NCBI GenBank assembly: GCA_036704045.1 | Contig: DATNQM010000036.1 | Span: forward strand, 1-64,000 | DNA: 64,000 nucleotides | Origin: Ancylothrix sp036704045 | GTDB lineage: Bacteria > Cyanobacteriota > Cyanobacteriia > Cyanobacteriales > Oscillatoriaceae | Reading direction: 5' to 3' | In this document: positions 17,701 through 25,020 of the stretch, in pieces | Numbering within the stretch: position 1 is the stretch's first letter | Layout of the letters: each line of letters opens with the position of its first letter | The notes under the pieces: generated by a model | Databases searched by the model: none | Told to the model about the DNA's origin: nothing | Seen by the model: the letters and a program-made list of their open reading frames with translations, nothing else | Translations under genes and position numbers: made by a program

Positions 17701-19885
17701 TACTGTTGCCAATAATCTCGATATTGCCGGTGTTGGTTTGAATCGCTACATTGCTATTTAAATGTACGCCGTGATTGTCAAATGTTCCTATGCCTGAGTT
17801 TCCGTCGAGGTTGATGTCGCCAATGCCCAAAGTTTGTACAGTAACTCCATTAGTAATGTATATGCCATAATTGCTGCTCCCACTCCCGTTTTGTCCGCCT
17901 GTGCCTGTTAGGTTAATATTTCCATTTTGGGAGCTAATTTGTGTATCGGAACCTTGTAAAATTATGCCCCAATTTCGTCCTATTCCGTTGCCTCCTGTGC
18001 CGGTGAGGTTAATATCAGAACCGGCGCTGATGGTATTACCTCCAAACATGACAATGCCGGCATTTCCTTCGCCGCCGGTGGCAAGGGATGTGCCGGTAAT
18101 ATTGATTGTGCCACCGGCACTTAAACTAGCATTGTTAACCAATACAACGCCGTCTTGGGAACCTGTCGCGAGGGTATTGGATGTGCCGGTGATGTCGATG
18201 TTGCCGGTGGTTTGCACTGTACCATTGATGACAACGCCATCGTTGCTACTTTGGCTGCCAGTGGCGTTGAGTTCGATGTTTCCGCCGTTGCCGGTGCTGC
18301 TGGTGTCAAGGTTGCCCGCGGTGATACTTGCGGCATTTATCGTCAGGTTTCTCCCCGGTGCGCTTATCGTATCACTGGCATTCATCGAAAAATTCCCACC
18401 GGCTGTAAAAGTGATGCTACCGGCACCGGCAATAAAGCCAAGGATATTATCCGTTAAATCATTAATGGTGATGTTGTCAGTAGCTTCTAAAACTACGTTG
18501 GTATTACCTGAAAGAATTTCGAGGCTATTTTCCGAAATAGTAAAAGTGTTGGGGGTTTCTGCTTGCAAAATTGCCCCATCTAAAACTTGACTATCTTCTG
18601 ATGCCCCACTGCCATCTGTGATAATGATATCGACTGGATCTAGTAATAAAGTGCCGGTGGTTCCGTTGGCTGCGCTTAAGTTAGCATTTCCTCGAAAAAT
18701 TAGATTTTGTTTTCCTGAAACTTCGGCAAAACCGCCATTTCCAGATTGACTGCCGCCTCTAGCACTAAGATTTCCATAAAAGCCGGTGGTTTGATTTGCC
18801 CAAACTATTATTTCTCCTCCATTTCCGTTGAGTATTGCGTCTGCATTTAATAGCGAGTTGTTGCTAATAAATGTTTTTTCTGCACTGTACAGTCCTCTAC
18901 CTTGATAATCTCCCCCAATGCGAATTTTTCCACCGCCATTAAATCCTGATGCGTTAATATTTGCATCTAAAAGGGCGATTTTATTTCCTAATATATTTAT
19001 TTCTCCAGCATTGGTTGCTAAAATGTTGCCGCTTATAATATTTGTGCCGCTTTCTGTGGGTGTTTTGGGGTGTGTTGCTGTTAGTTGAATTGTGCCGTCT
19101 GGGTGAGTAATTATGTTATTGGCGTTTTCGATATTTTGGCCGGTGAGTAGTTGGGGTAGAGTTTGCACCGGCATTGTCCAGTTATTCGGTAATATTTCCG
19201 TATTGGCGGGGGTTATTTCTAAACTTAATAAATGTCCTGGTTGCGATATGCGGACGAAGTTTTGTCCGGGGACTGCTGTTAAAGTAATTGTGCCGTTTTC
19301 TGTTGAAAGTGTGCCGGTGTTGAGAATATTTCCGGCTAAAAAAGTTAGATTTTGGCCGCTTTTAACGTTTAAATTTCCAAAATTAATGATACTTCCTGGT
19401 TGATTTAAAGGAAAGGCAAAAGCGCTGGGAGTTCCAATTAATGCGTTATAATTATTGGGGCCGGTAGCATTGAAATAACCGTTATTAAATTGGATGCCGG
19501 TGGCGGTGGTGGCGGTGAAGGAGGCGGGAATATTGAGCGTCGAATTGGGCCCGAAAATGATGCCGGCGGGGTTCATTAAATAGAGGTTGGCGTTGCTGCC
19601 GGTGATTTGAATTAGTCCGTTTATATAACTCGGATCTCCGCCTGTTATTCTGCCTAAAATGTTGCGAATTTCGGGTGTGGAGATGAAGTTTGCGGTTTGA
19701 TTTTCGTTGAGGTTAAATTGTAGAAAACTGTGAAAAAGATTAATTTGATCTGCTGATAGTTGTCCGCCGGTGATATTAAATTGTGAACCGTTTGGTGTTA
19801 CAACCGTGCCGGTCGTGTTTTGTTCTGGAATAATGGCTTGAGCAATAATTGGTGGAGGCGAGACCGGCCCGGTTATAGTTAACAT
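14768..19885 (-). CDS. Two-partner-secretion (filamentous haemagglutinin-like) exoprotein with C-terminal CHAT protease domain
   Basis: A 1705-residue modular protein. Residues ~20-135 are a TPS/haemagglutination activity domain (NLFHSFLQFNLNENQTANFI; LMNPAGIIFGPNSTLNIPAS), the recognition signal for outer-membrane TpsB translocators. Residues ~140-1185 are right-handed beta-helix-type repeats rich in N, G, T and I. A Pro/Thr linker (~1188-1241) follows, then a CHAT caspase-like peptidase domain with the dyad H1546 (IIHLATHAEF) and C1589 (LLVLSACRTARGD). The predicted picture is a surface-exposed or released adhesin with a protease head. Oddities: only a 16-residue stub, MLTITGPVSPPPIIAQ, precedes the mature start, with no hydrophobic signal core, and an in-frame TAG lies just upstream. 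No TpsB gene is nearby. It is divergent from the STAND gene. Confidence 0.88.
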   Translation of the reverse strand: MLTITGPVSPPPIIAQAIIPEQNTTGTVVTPNGSQFNITGGQLSADQINLFHSFLQFNLNENQTANFISTPEIRNILGRITGGDPSYINGLIQITGSNANLYLMNPAGIIFGPNSTLNIPASFTATTATGIQFNNGYFNATGPNNYNALIGTPSAFAFPLNQPGSIINFGNLNVKSGQNLTFLAGNILNTGTLSTENGTITLTAVPGQNFVRISQPGHLLSLEITPANTEILPNNWTMPVQTLPQLLTGQNIENANNIITHPDGTIQLTATHPKTPTESGTNIISGNILATNAGEINILGNKIALLDANINASGFNGGGKIRIGGDYQGRGLYSAEKTFISNNSLLNADAILNGNGGEIIVWANQTTGFYGNLSARGGSQSGNGGFAEVSGKQNLIFRGNANLSAANGTTGTLLLDPVDIIITDGSGASEDSQVLDGAILQAETPNTFTISENSLEILSGNTNVVLEATDNITINDLTDNILGFIAGAGSITFTAGGNFSMNASDTISAPGRNLTINAASITAGNLDTSSTGNGGNIELNATGSQSSNDGVVINGTVQTTGNIDITGTSNTLATGSQDGVVLVNNASLSAGGTINITGTSLATGGEGNAGIVMFGGNTISAGSDINLTGTGGNGIGRNWGIILQGSDTQISSQNGNINLTGTGGQNGSGSSNYGIYITNGVTVQTLGIGDINLDGNSGIGTFDNHGVHLNSNVAIQTNTGNIEIIGNSSGTTEQNNSAIKITTNSSVISDTGNITLTGTATSGTTENYGVSILNNSNITTAGNINITGTSTNSSGFYLNNSQISSSSGNITIIGDGFPGILIDAGQINQDVTAIGTLTLQADEIDIINSFIGGNSILQIQPNNSALDITVGGTTNDAALNLDTAELTQLQDGFSEIFIGGLDSSGTIILNSDVSFSDPITLRSPMDAGSINTTGFTLSGGPESDASITLLAGGNITTGNITNNGRDLTINSSAGTIDTSAGIIDTSSTTGNGGTVTANAANDIKTADINAFSTTINGGNISLTSNNTITTGNVYTSGAVNGGEISVKAATQITAGEINSSGINGAGGNVSLDATGDIQVSWISASGGTTGGNVKIETTGGYFRATQTFNTANGQAASISTVGSSEGGSISIRHGGNEDTPFRVGDATINGTAGVITRGVGGESTIPLETVLPYTQSLDGGTIQVISIPAPTEAPAPTETPAPTPTPAPPPTPTPTPPPTPTPPPTSVPTETPTPTPAPQTSNQENFEPVKETLKIVESQITPQQIEQKLNEGYVESATISLESLYTKEVGDYTGQNWRMDLDTIPQLQQPLKSIENQIGTKAVIIYVFSRPEQLDIILVPSGGKPIHRSVTDAPKEKLIKIAQQFSQQITQPQHRNSTKYLDISQQLYQWIIAPIEADLQALKTDTIMFSMDAGLRSLPVAALYDGKQFLVEKYSLGLIPSVNLTDTSYQSLKDGQVLAFGASEFKDQNPLPAVPVELQMIVRDGDKNLTPETTKTEIKFIKKNQSAPQNNSLWPGKAFLNQAFTLENLKEQRSEFPYKIIHLATHAEFQPGDPGNSYIQLWDNQLRLNEMRQLGWKNPPVELLVLSACRTARGDETAELGFAGLAVQAGVKSALASLWYVSDTGTLGLMTEFYRQLQQPDVKIKAEALRRAQVEMIRGQVSVKGGRLVFPGGSQILPGELESLGDMTLQHPYFWSAFTLIGSPW
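16165..16325 (-). repeat. Pro/Thr-encoding simple repeat in the CHAT exoprotein linker
   Basis: The + strand shows about 160 bp of imperfect GGTGTTGGTG / GGTGCCGGTG repeats, encoding alternating Pro, Thr, Ala and Glu on the minus strand. It separates the beta-helix from the CHAT domain. Such tracts are flexible and prone to length change by slippage. Confidence 0.8.
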
Positions 19886-20600
19886 AGTTTTTTGCGTGTG
19901 TCTCTATTCAGTTAATGGTTTTTATTGTAAATAAAAATTTTGAAAAATGGTCTATAACTTTATAAATTTTAAAAGCAAATAGGGCTATCAGTGAATATTG
20001 AAAACTTAACATTTTACGGAAAAGTTATATTAGTTGGGGTTTTTAGAGATTTTTAATTTTATTGCTTAAATTAAGGATTGGTGATTTTTAGACAAAAGTA
20101 CAGGTAAGACCTAGACTAAAGTACAGGTTATATAGCGGCTTTGTTATTGGTGTGCTACATTAAAAACCTAGATTGTTATTAAAACGTTTTTTAGCATAGT
20201 GTGGTGAGATAAAAACGGCTATTTTGTTGATAAAATCAACCTTATTTTGTCTAGGAGACCAACGAACTCCCAAATAACCAGACTCTACCTTAAGTTTTAC
20301 ATAATTTTTGATAATTCGTACAACAAAGTTTTTTATATTTGGCACAAAAGTATTTTGCTATTTAATTAAATCCATAATGTTTGTCGTAATACTCTTTAGG
20401 ATACCGATAAAAATGACGAGTTAAAAGTTATATTTATAGTTAGGTTGTTGTTGTGGATTTTAGACTTTTTAATTTTAATTAATTTTTGAAAAAATCAGAG
20501 GAGGATAAAGCTTGAAGCAAAATATGTTATAAAAATTATCAAAAGGTAGGAAAAATGTTTATTTTTGAGGAAAAATTGAGTAGGACAGTTTACAAAATTA
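19886..20600. other. 715-bp spacer between divergent CHAT and STAND genes
   Basis: A very AT-rich spacer. It holds a pair of 15-bp direct repeats (20091-20128), and at 20555 an SD-preceded 20-codon open frame that overlaps the STAND start. A 61-codon minus-strand frame at 20160-20345 has no recognisable content. No transposon ends or RNA gene seen. Confidence 0.55.
20091..20128. promoter_or_regulatory. Paired direct repeats, candidate operator
   Basis: GACAAAAGTACAGGT (20091-20105) and GACTAAAGTACAGGT (20114-20128) are identical at 14 of 15 positions. Their starts are 23 bp apart, about two helical turns. They sit about 205 bp upstream of the CHAT gene start and 470 bp upstream of the STAND start, so they may bind a dimeric regulator shared by the two. 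Confidence 0.4.
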
Positions 20601-20617
20601 TTGTATTATTGCCCTAA
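20555..20617 (+). CDS. Possible 20-codon leader peptide upstream of the STAND gene
   Basis: The ATG at 20555, preceded by AGGAAAAA, opens MFIFEEKLSRTVYKIIVLLP and stops at 20615-20617, five nt before GTG 20622 of the STAND frame. The layout would allow translational coupling, or it marks a frameshift that separated a normal ATG from the large gene. It is speculative as an independent gene. Confidence 0.25.
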   Translation: MFIFEEKLSRTVYKIIVLLP

Positions 20618-23600
20618 GCCTGTGCGTAGCGCCAACAAGAAACGCTTGACAAATAAAACAACTGCCGTGAAAGAAAAAAATGCTGCTAAACCTAAACGCC
20701 ACCGGGGGTATCTCCTGACGTCTGCCGGTGCGAAAAAAATCCAAAATCGGATCAGCGAGTTAGAAGAGAAAACGGGTATAAAATATAATGCAAATAAGAT
20801 ATCTGAACGTACCCAACTCATTAGCAGTCAAGGGTTGCATCCGACAACAATTAGAAAAATATTGCGGCGGACAAGTGGAAGTGATGAACAGTCTTTAAGG
20901 CTTATTTTTAAGGTATTTCAACTAGAGTTAGAAGAACAAGATTATACCCAACCAGGTTTAGAAGAAATTGTCTGTGTGAATTCTTCTCAAGATTGGGGGG
21001 AAGCGGTGGATGTTTCGGTTTTTTATGGCCGAGATTGGGAATTAGAACTGTTAAAAAAATCGGTGATTTCTGACCGTTGCAGGTTAGTATTGTTGTTGGG
21101 GATGGGTGGGATAGGCAAAACATCTTTGTCTGTGAAATTAGGTCAAGTTTTGGAAGAACAATTTGAGTTTTTAATTTGGCGTTCGTTGCGAAATGGGCAT
21201 TTTTTAGAAGAAATTTTAATAGATATTCTTGATTTTTTTAGTAAACATGAAATAGAATCTCAGCGAAAACCAAATCAGAGTTATTTATCGCAATTGGTTT
21301 ATTATTTACGGGCTGCACGGTGTTTGTTAATTTTGGATAATTGGGAGACTATTTTAAAACCCGGTAGCCCGGCCGGTTCTTATCGAGCAGGCTATGAAGA
21401 TTATGGAGAGTTTTTAAGGGTCATTGCTGAAACAAATCATCAAAGTTGTGTGATTTTAACGGGACGGGAAAAACCCCAAGGCATTTCTGCTTTTGAGGGA
21501 GAAAATGCGGCGGTTAAGGTGTTTAGTTTGAAGGGTTTATCGACAGAAAATGCCGAACAAATTTTTCTGGATAAAAACTTGCAGAGTTTGGCAAATGAGC
21601 GAAAAAAATTGATTGAAATTTATCAAGGAAATCCTTTGGCTCTCAAAATTGTGGCTACTTCTATTCAAGAAATTTTTAGCGGAAATTTGGGTGAATTTTT
21701 GCAATGTGGAATTGGTGTTTTCAATGGAATTCGTAGCCTTTTAGAGCAGCAATTTGAGCGTTTAGCGCCTTTAGAAAAACAGATTCTTTTTTGGTTGGCA
21801 ATTAATCGGGAACCGGTGAGTTTAAATTGTTTGCGGGAGGATCTTCGTTTGGTGTCATCTGGGAGGCTTTTGGAAGCGGTAGAATTTATTGGTTGGCGTT
21901 CGTTGATTGAGATTAAAACAACTGAAATGGGGCAGTTGTTTACGCTGCAACCTGTGGTGATGGAGTATGTAACGGGCCGGTTAATTGAGGGAGTTTGTGA
22001 CGAAATTCGGGCTTTTCAAGAGTCAGAAAATTTGGCAGAGTTTAATTTATTTAAGGATCATGCTTTGATGAAAGCTGAAGTAACAGATGCCGTGCGGTTT
22101 TCGCAAAAGCAGATAATTTTACAACAAGTGATAGAAGAATTATTATCCAGTTTTCTTGGTTTAGATGGGTTGATTTTATTGGCTGAGAAAATTGTAGATA
22201 AATTGCGTTTAGATGTGGCGTTTAATTGGGGTTATGTGGCGGGAAATACGCTTAATTTATTGGTGCATTTGGGCGAAGATTTAAGCTGCTATAATTTTGC
22301 CGGTTTAACTATTTTACAAGCTTATTTTAAGGGGGTAAATTTGCGTGGGTGTAACTTTTCTGGGGCTCATTTAGTGAAATGTATTTTTAGTGATAGTTTT
22401 GGCAATATTTGTAGTATGGTAATCTCCCCTGATGGGGTAAATTTAGCAACGAGTCATGCTGATGGTGAGGTGTGCTTATGGACAATTGATGATGGAAAGC
22501 TTTTGTTTCGCTTGCATTCACACACCGGTGCAGTTTGGGGTTTAAAATTTAGTGGGGATGGGCAACTGCTTGTAAGTGGGAGTTTTGATGGAACAATTAG
22601 GGTAGTAAATGTTAAAAATTACCAGGTTTTTCAAGTTTTAAAAGGTCATAGAGATTGGGTGTGGGGGGTAGATGTTTCGCCTGATTCACCAGGGTTAAAT
22701 TATGGTGATAAAAAACGCTTACTAACTAGTTTATCAAGCGCCATTTACCCGGATGAAATTAAGCAGAAAGGTGGGTTTATTCAAGGTGACTTAGGTTTTG
22801 AAGGTCGAGTAATTGCAAGTTGTAGTAGTGACCATACTGTGAAAATTTGGGAACCTTTAACCGGCGAGTGTATTAAAACTTTAGAGGGACACAGAGATAT
22901 TGTTCAAACTATTGCTTTTTGTCCTAATGGTGGGCTTGTTGCTTCGGGGAGTGCAGATCGAACAATTCGACTTTGGAATTTAACAGAAAATGCTGATAGC
23001 AATAGGGGTAATTTAGCGAGAAATTTTGTAAAAGTTATGCATGGACACCGGCATCCAATTTCAGCTATTTGTTTTAGTATGGATAGCAAAAGTTTGGCAA
23101 GTTGTGATGGTGAGACTATTAAAGTTTGGGATGTAGAAAGTGGGGAATGTCGCTACACTTTTGAGGGTGATTTTACTTTTGTTTGGCGGGTGACTTTTTG
23201 TTTTGGCGATAAACTGCTGGCGTTAGGAGATGGCAAAGTTTTAAAACTTTTGCACATTGACACTTCTGAATGTCGTTGTGTTTTTTCAGGTTTTAGCAGT
23301 CAAATTTGGTCGGTGAGTTGGAATGAAAAAGAACAATTACTAGCTGCTAACGATAAGCAAATGGTGAAGGTATGGCGAGTTGGAGAAAATGGCACGGTTC
23401 ACGGACTGCAAACAATTCAAAGTCAAACAAATGCGGTTTATGCAATTGCTGGAAATGAAAATCAACAGATATTTGGAAGTGCCGGTGCAGATGGCATAAT
23501 TAGCGTATGGAATAGAAGAAATGGGCAGTGTTTAAGAAGTTGGCAAGCTTCACAAAAATCCATTCGTTGTTTAGCATTTAGTAATGATGGGAAATGGTTG

Positions 23601-24536
23601 GCTTCGGGGAGTGAAGATAAAACAATTGTAATTTGGGATGTTTCCACCGGCCAACAAATTATCCGATTTGTTGGGCACACTGGTTGTGTCTGGGGAGTGC
23701 AGTTTCATCCCCAGGAAAAAATATTAGCCAGTGCAAGTGCAGATGGAACTCTACGACTTTGGGATATCAGCAAAAATTGCTTGTTAAAAGTTTTGTATAA
23801 AGATGAAAAATGGGTGCTTTCTGTGGGTTTTAGTGCAGATGGAAAATGGCTTGCTAGTAGTAGTGCAGATAGCGTTATTAGAGTTTGGAATATGACAAAT
23901 TTTGTCGAAACTGAAGAAACAGATAAAAGCGTAAACCATTTACCTATTAAGGATAAATTAATTGAAAGTGTATCTTTATCATCGGTGGTTGTTAAAACTA
24001 ACTTAGCAAAATTTTCCCTAACAAATGGAGAATTAAAAAGTTTATTTGCTCATCAGGGTTTAATTTGGTCTTTGGCATTTAGAGGGGATGGAAAAATATT
24101 AGTAAGTGGAGGAGAAGATGGCATGATAAAGTTATGGGATGTTGAGACAGGTATGTGTGAAAAAGTTTTACATGGACATCAAAGTTTAGTGTTATGTGCG
24201 GCTTTTCAAAAGAAAGGAAATTTACTAGCTACTGGTAGTTCTGACCGGACAATTCGGCTTTGGGATAGTGGGACTGGCCGGTGTTTAAATGTCTTAGAAG
24301 GTCATACAGGTGGAGTATGGTCTTTGGGCTTTATTGAAGATGGAAAAATGCTTATTAGTGGTTCTTTAGATGAGACTATTAAGTGTTGGGATGTAGAGAA
24401 ATCAGTTTGTGTGAAAACTATAAGACCGGCCCGCATTTGTGAGGGCATGAATATTACAAATTTACAGGGATTAACTGAAGCACAAAAAACAACATTGAAG
24501 GCTTTAGGGGCATTAGAAACTACTAATTATTTGTGA
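20601..24536 (+). CDS. STAND NTPase: NB-ARC domain with 14 WD40 repeats
   Basis: A 1311-residue signalling ATPase. Residues ~35-120 are the conserved cyanobacterial N-terminal helical domain (GYLLTSAGAKKIQNRI; SSQGLHPTTIRKILR). VFYGRDWELELL introduces the NB-ARC: Walker A GMGGIGKT (167-174), Walker B LLILDNW (D246), an ILTGRE sensor and the GNPLALK motif. A winged-helix/ARC region and a few pentapeptide-like units (NFAGLT, NLRGCNFSGAHL) follow. Fourteen WD40 blades come next, enough for two 7-bladed propellers; blade 3 has a ~40-residue insertion. The tail (EGMNITNLQGLTEAQKTTLKALGALE) is typical of the family. Such proteins oligomerise after ligand sensing. No ATG precedes residue 168: TTG 20601, GTG 20622 or TTG 20646 must initiate. 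Confidence 0.9.
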   Translation: MYYCPKPVRSANKKRLTNKTTAVKEKNAAKPKRHRGYLLTSAGAKKIQNRISELEEKTGIKYNANKISERTQLISSQGLHPTTIRKILRRTSGSDEQSLRLIFKVFQLELEEQDYTQPGLEEIVCVNSSQDWGEAVDVSVFYGRDWELELLKKSVISDRCRLVLLLGMGGIGKTSLSVKLGQVLEEQFEFLIWRSLRNGHFLEEILIDILDFFSKHEIESQRKPNQSYLSQLVYYLRAARCLLILDNWETILKPGSPAGSYRAGYEDYGEFLRVIAETNHQSCVILTGREKPQGISAFEGENAAVKVFSLKGLSTENAEQIFLDKNLQSLANERKKLIEIYQGNPLALKIVATSIQEIFSGNLGEFLQCGIGVFNGIRSLLEQQFERLAPLEKQILFWLAINREPVSLNCLREDLRLVSSGRLLEAVEFIGWRSLIEIKTTEMGQLFTLQPVVMEYVTGRLIEGVCDEIRAFQESENLAEFNLFKDHALMKAEVTDAVRFSQKQIILQQVIEELLSSFLGLDGLILLAEKIVDKLRLDVAFNWGYVAGNTLNLLVHLGEDLSCYNFAGLTILQAYFKGVNLRGCNFSGAHLVKCIFSDSFGNICSMVISPDGVNLATSHADGEVCLWTIDDGKLLFRLHSHTGAVWGLKFSGDGQLLVSGSFDGTIRVVNVKNYQVFQVLKGHRDWVWGVDVSPDSPGLNYGDKKRLLTSLSSAIYPDEIKQKGGFIQGDLGFEGRVIASCSSDHTVKIWEPLTGECIKTLEGHRDIVQTIAFCPNGGLVASGSADRTIRLWNLTENADSNRGNLARNFVKVMHGHRHPISAICFSMDSKSLASCDGETIKVWDVESGECRYTFEGDFTFVWRVTFCFGDKLLALGDGKVLKLLHIDTSECRCVFSGFSSQIWSVSWNEKEQLLAANDKQMVKVWRVGENGTVHGLQTIQSQTNAVYAIAGNENQQIFGSAGADGIISVWNRRNGQCLRSWQASQKSIRCLAFSNDGKWLASGSEDKTIVIWDVSTGQQIIRFVGHTGCVWGVQFHPQEKILASASADGTLRLWDISKNCLLKVLYKDEKWVLSVGFSADGKWLASSSADSVIRVWNMTNFVETEETDKSVNHLPIKDKLIESVSLSSVVVKTNLAKFSLTNGELKSLFAHQGLIWSLAFRGDGKILVSGGEDGMIKLWDVETGMCEKVLHGHQSLVLCAAFQKKGNLLATGSSDRTIRLWDSGTGRCLNVLEGHTGGVWSLGFIEDGKMLISGSLDETIKCWDVEKSVCVKTIRPARICEGMNITNLQGLTEAQKTTLKALGALETTNYL

Positions 24537-25020
24537 TTAAAACATAAAAATTCAGGATGGAATTAGCAGTTAAGTAGATTATTAAATAAATTTAAGACTC
24601 ATTGTAATTGAATCAAAGTTTACTTTCAATTTCCTGTATTTTTGAAGCTTATCATAACTTCATAATCGGACTTGCTTTCAGGTTAGGAAGACAAGTTTCT
24701 TTCCTCGCTGCTTTTTGATCGACGAAAGGCGGTATCAACAGACAAGTGAGTGGTTTTTTCCTGTTAAGTTCTTCTTAAGATCACTATCTTCTCCCCAACA
24801 ACCTGCCTGACCGTGAAGAATAGAGTTATCAGCAATGGCAGGCATCAAAACCAACCGGTCGTACTGGAGATTTAGATTTCCTGTTTAAATATTTAAACTA
24901 CAGGCAAATTTTATGAATACCCAGGCAGGTAAGATTTTTTCTCCTTTAAATTTTGTAAATTTTCAAAAATGTCATTCACAAACAAAACCTACCTACCTTA
25001 TGGCAAAGGAAGAGGAAACT
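24537..25020. other. Spacer upstream of the EAL gene
   Basis: 484 bp to the chosen start. The middle (24640-24860) is less AT-rich than usual spacers and could be transcribed leader, but I found no riboswitch signature, including no c-di-GMP GEMM core. A 16-bp palindrome lies at 24883-24898. Confidence 0.4.
24883..24898. promoter_or_regulatory. Perfect 16-bp palindrome, candidate operator
   Basis: GTTTAAATATTTAAAC is fully self-complementary and is framed by CCT and AGG to give an imperfect 25-bp dyad (24879-24903). It lies 14 bp before the upstream alternative ATG (24913) of the EAL gene, a typical repressor position. Low complexity limits confidence. Confidence 0.35.

Noticed and set aside
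16094..19403. Several plus-strand open frames up to 239 codons opposite the CHAT exoprotein gene
   Set aside because: They are created by the repetitive composition of the antisense strand (Cys/Trp/Val/Pro runs); the minus-strand gene explains the region.
20129..20145. TTATATAGCGGC resembling a MITE terminal repeat
   Set aside because: The match has an inserted TA and no partner end within 200 bp; most likely chance.
20160..20345. 61-codon minus-strand open frame in the CHAT/STAND spacer
   Set aside because: No SD, no recognisable motif and no coding-like composition; could be a relic, but nothing supports it.
24640..24860. Possible structured RNA or riboswitch upstream of the EAL gene
   Set aside because: I looked for c-di-GMP and other common riboswitch cores and tRNA-like arms and found none.
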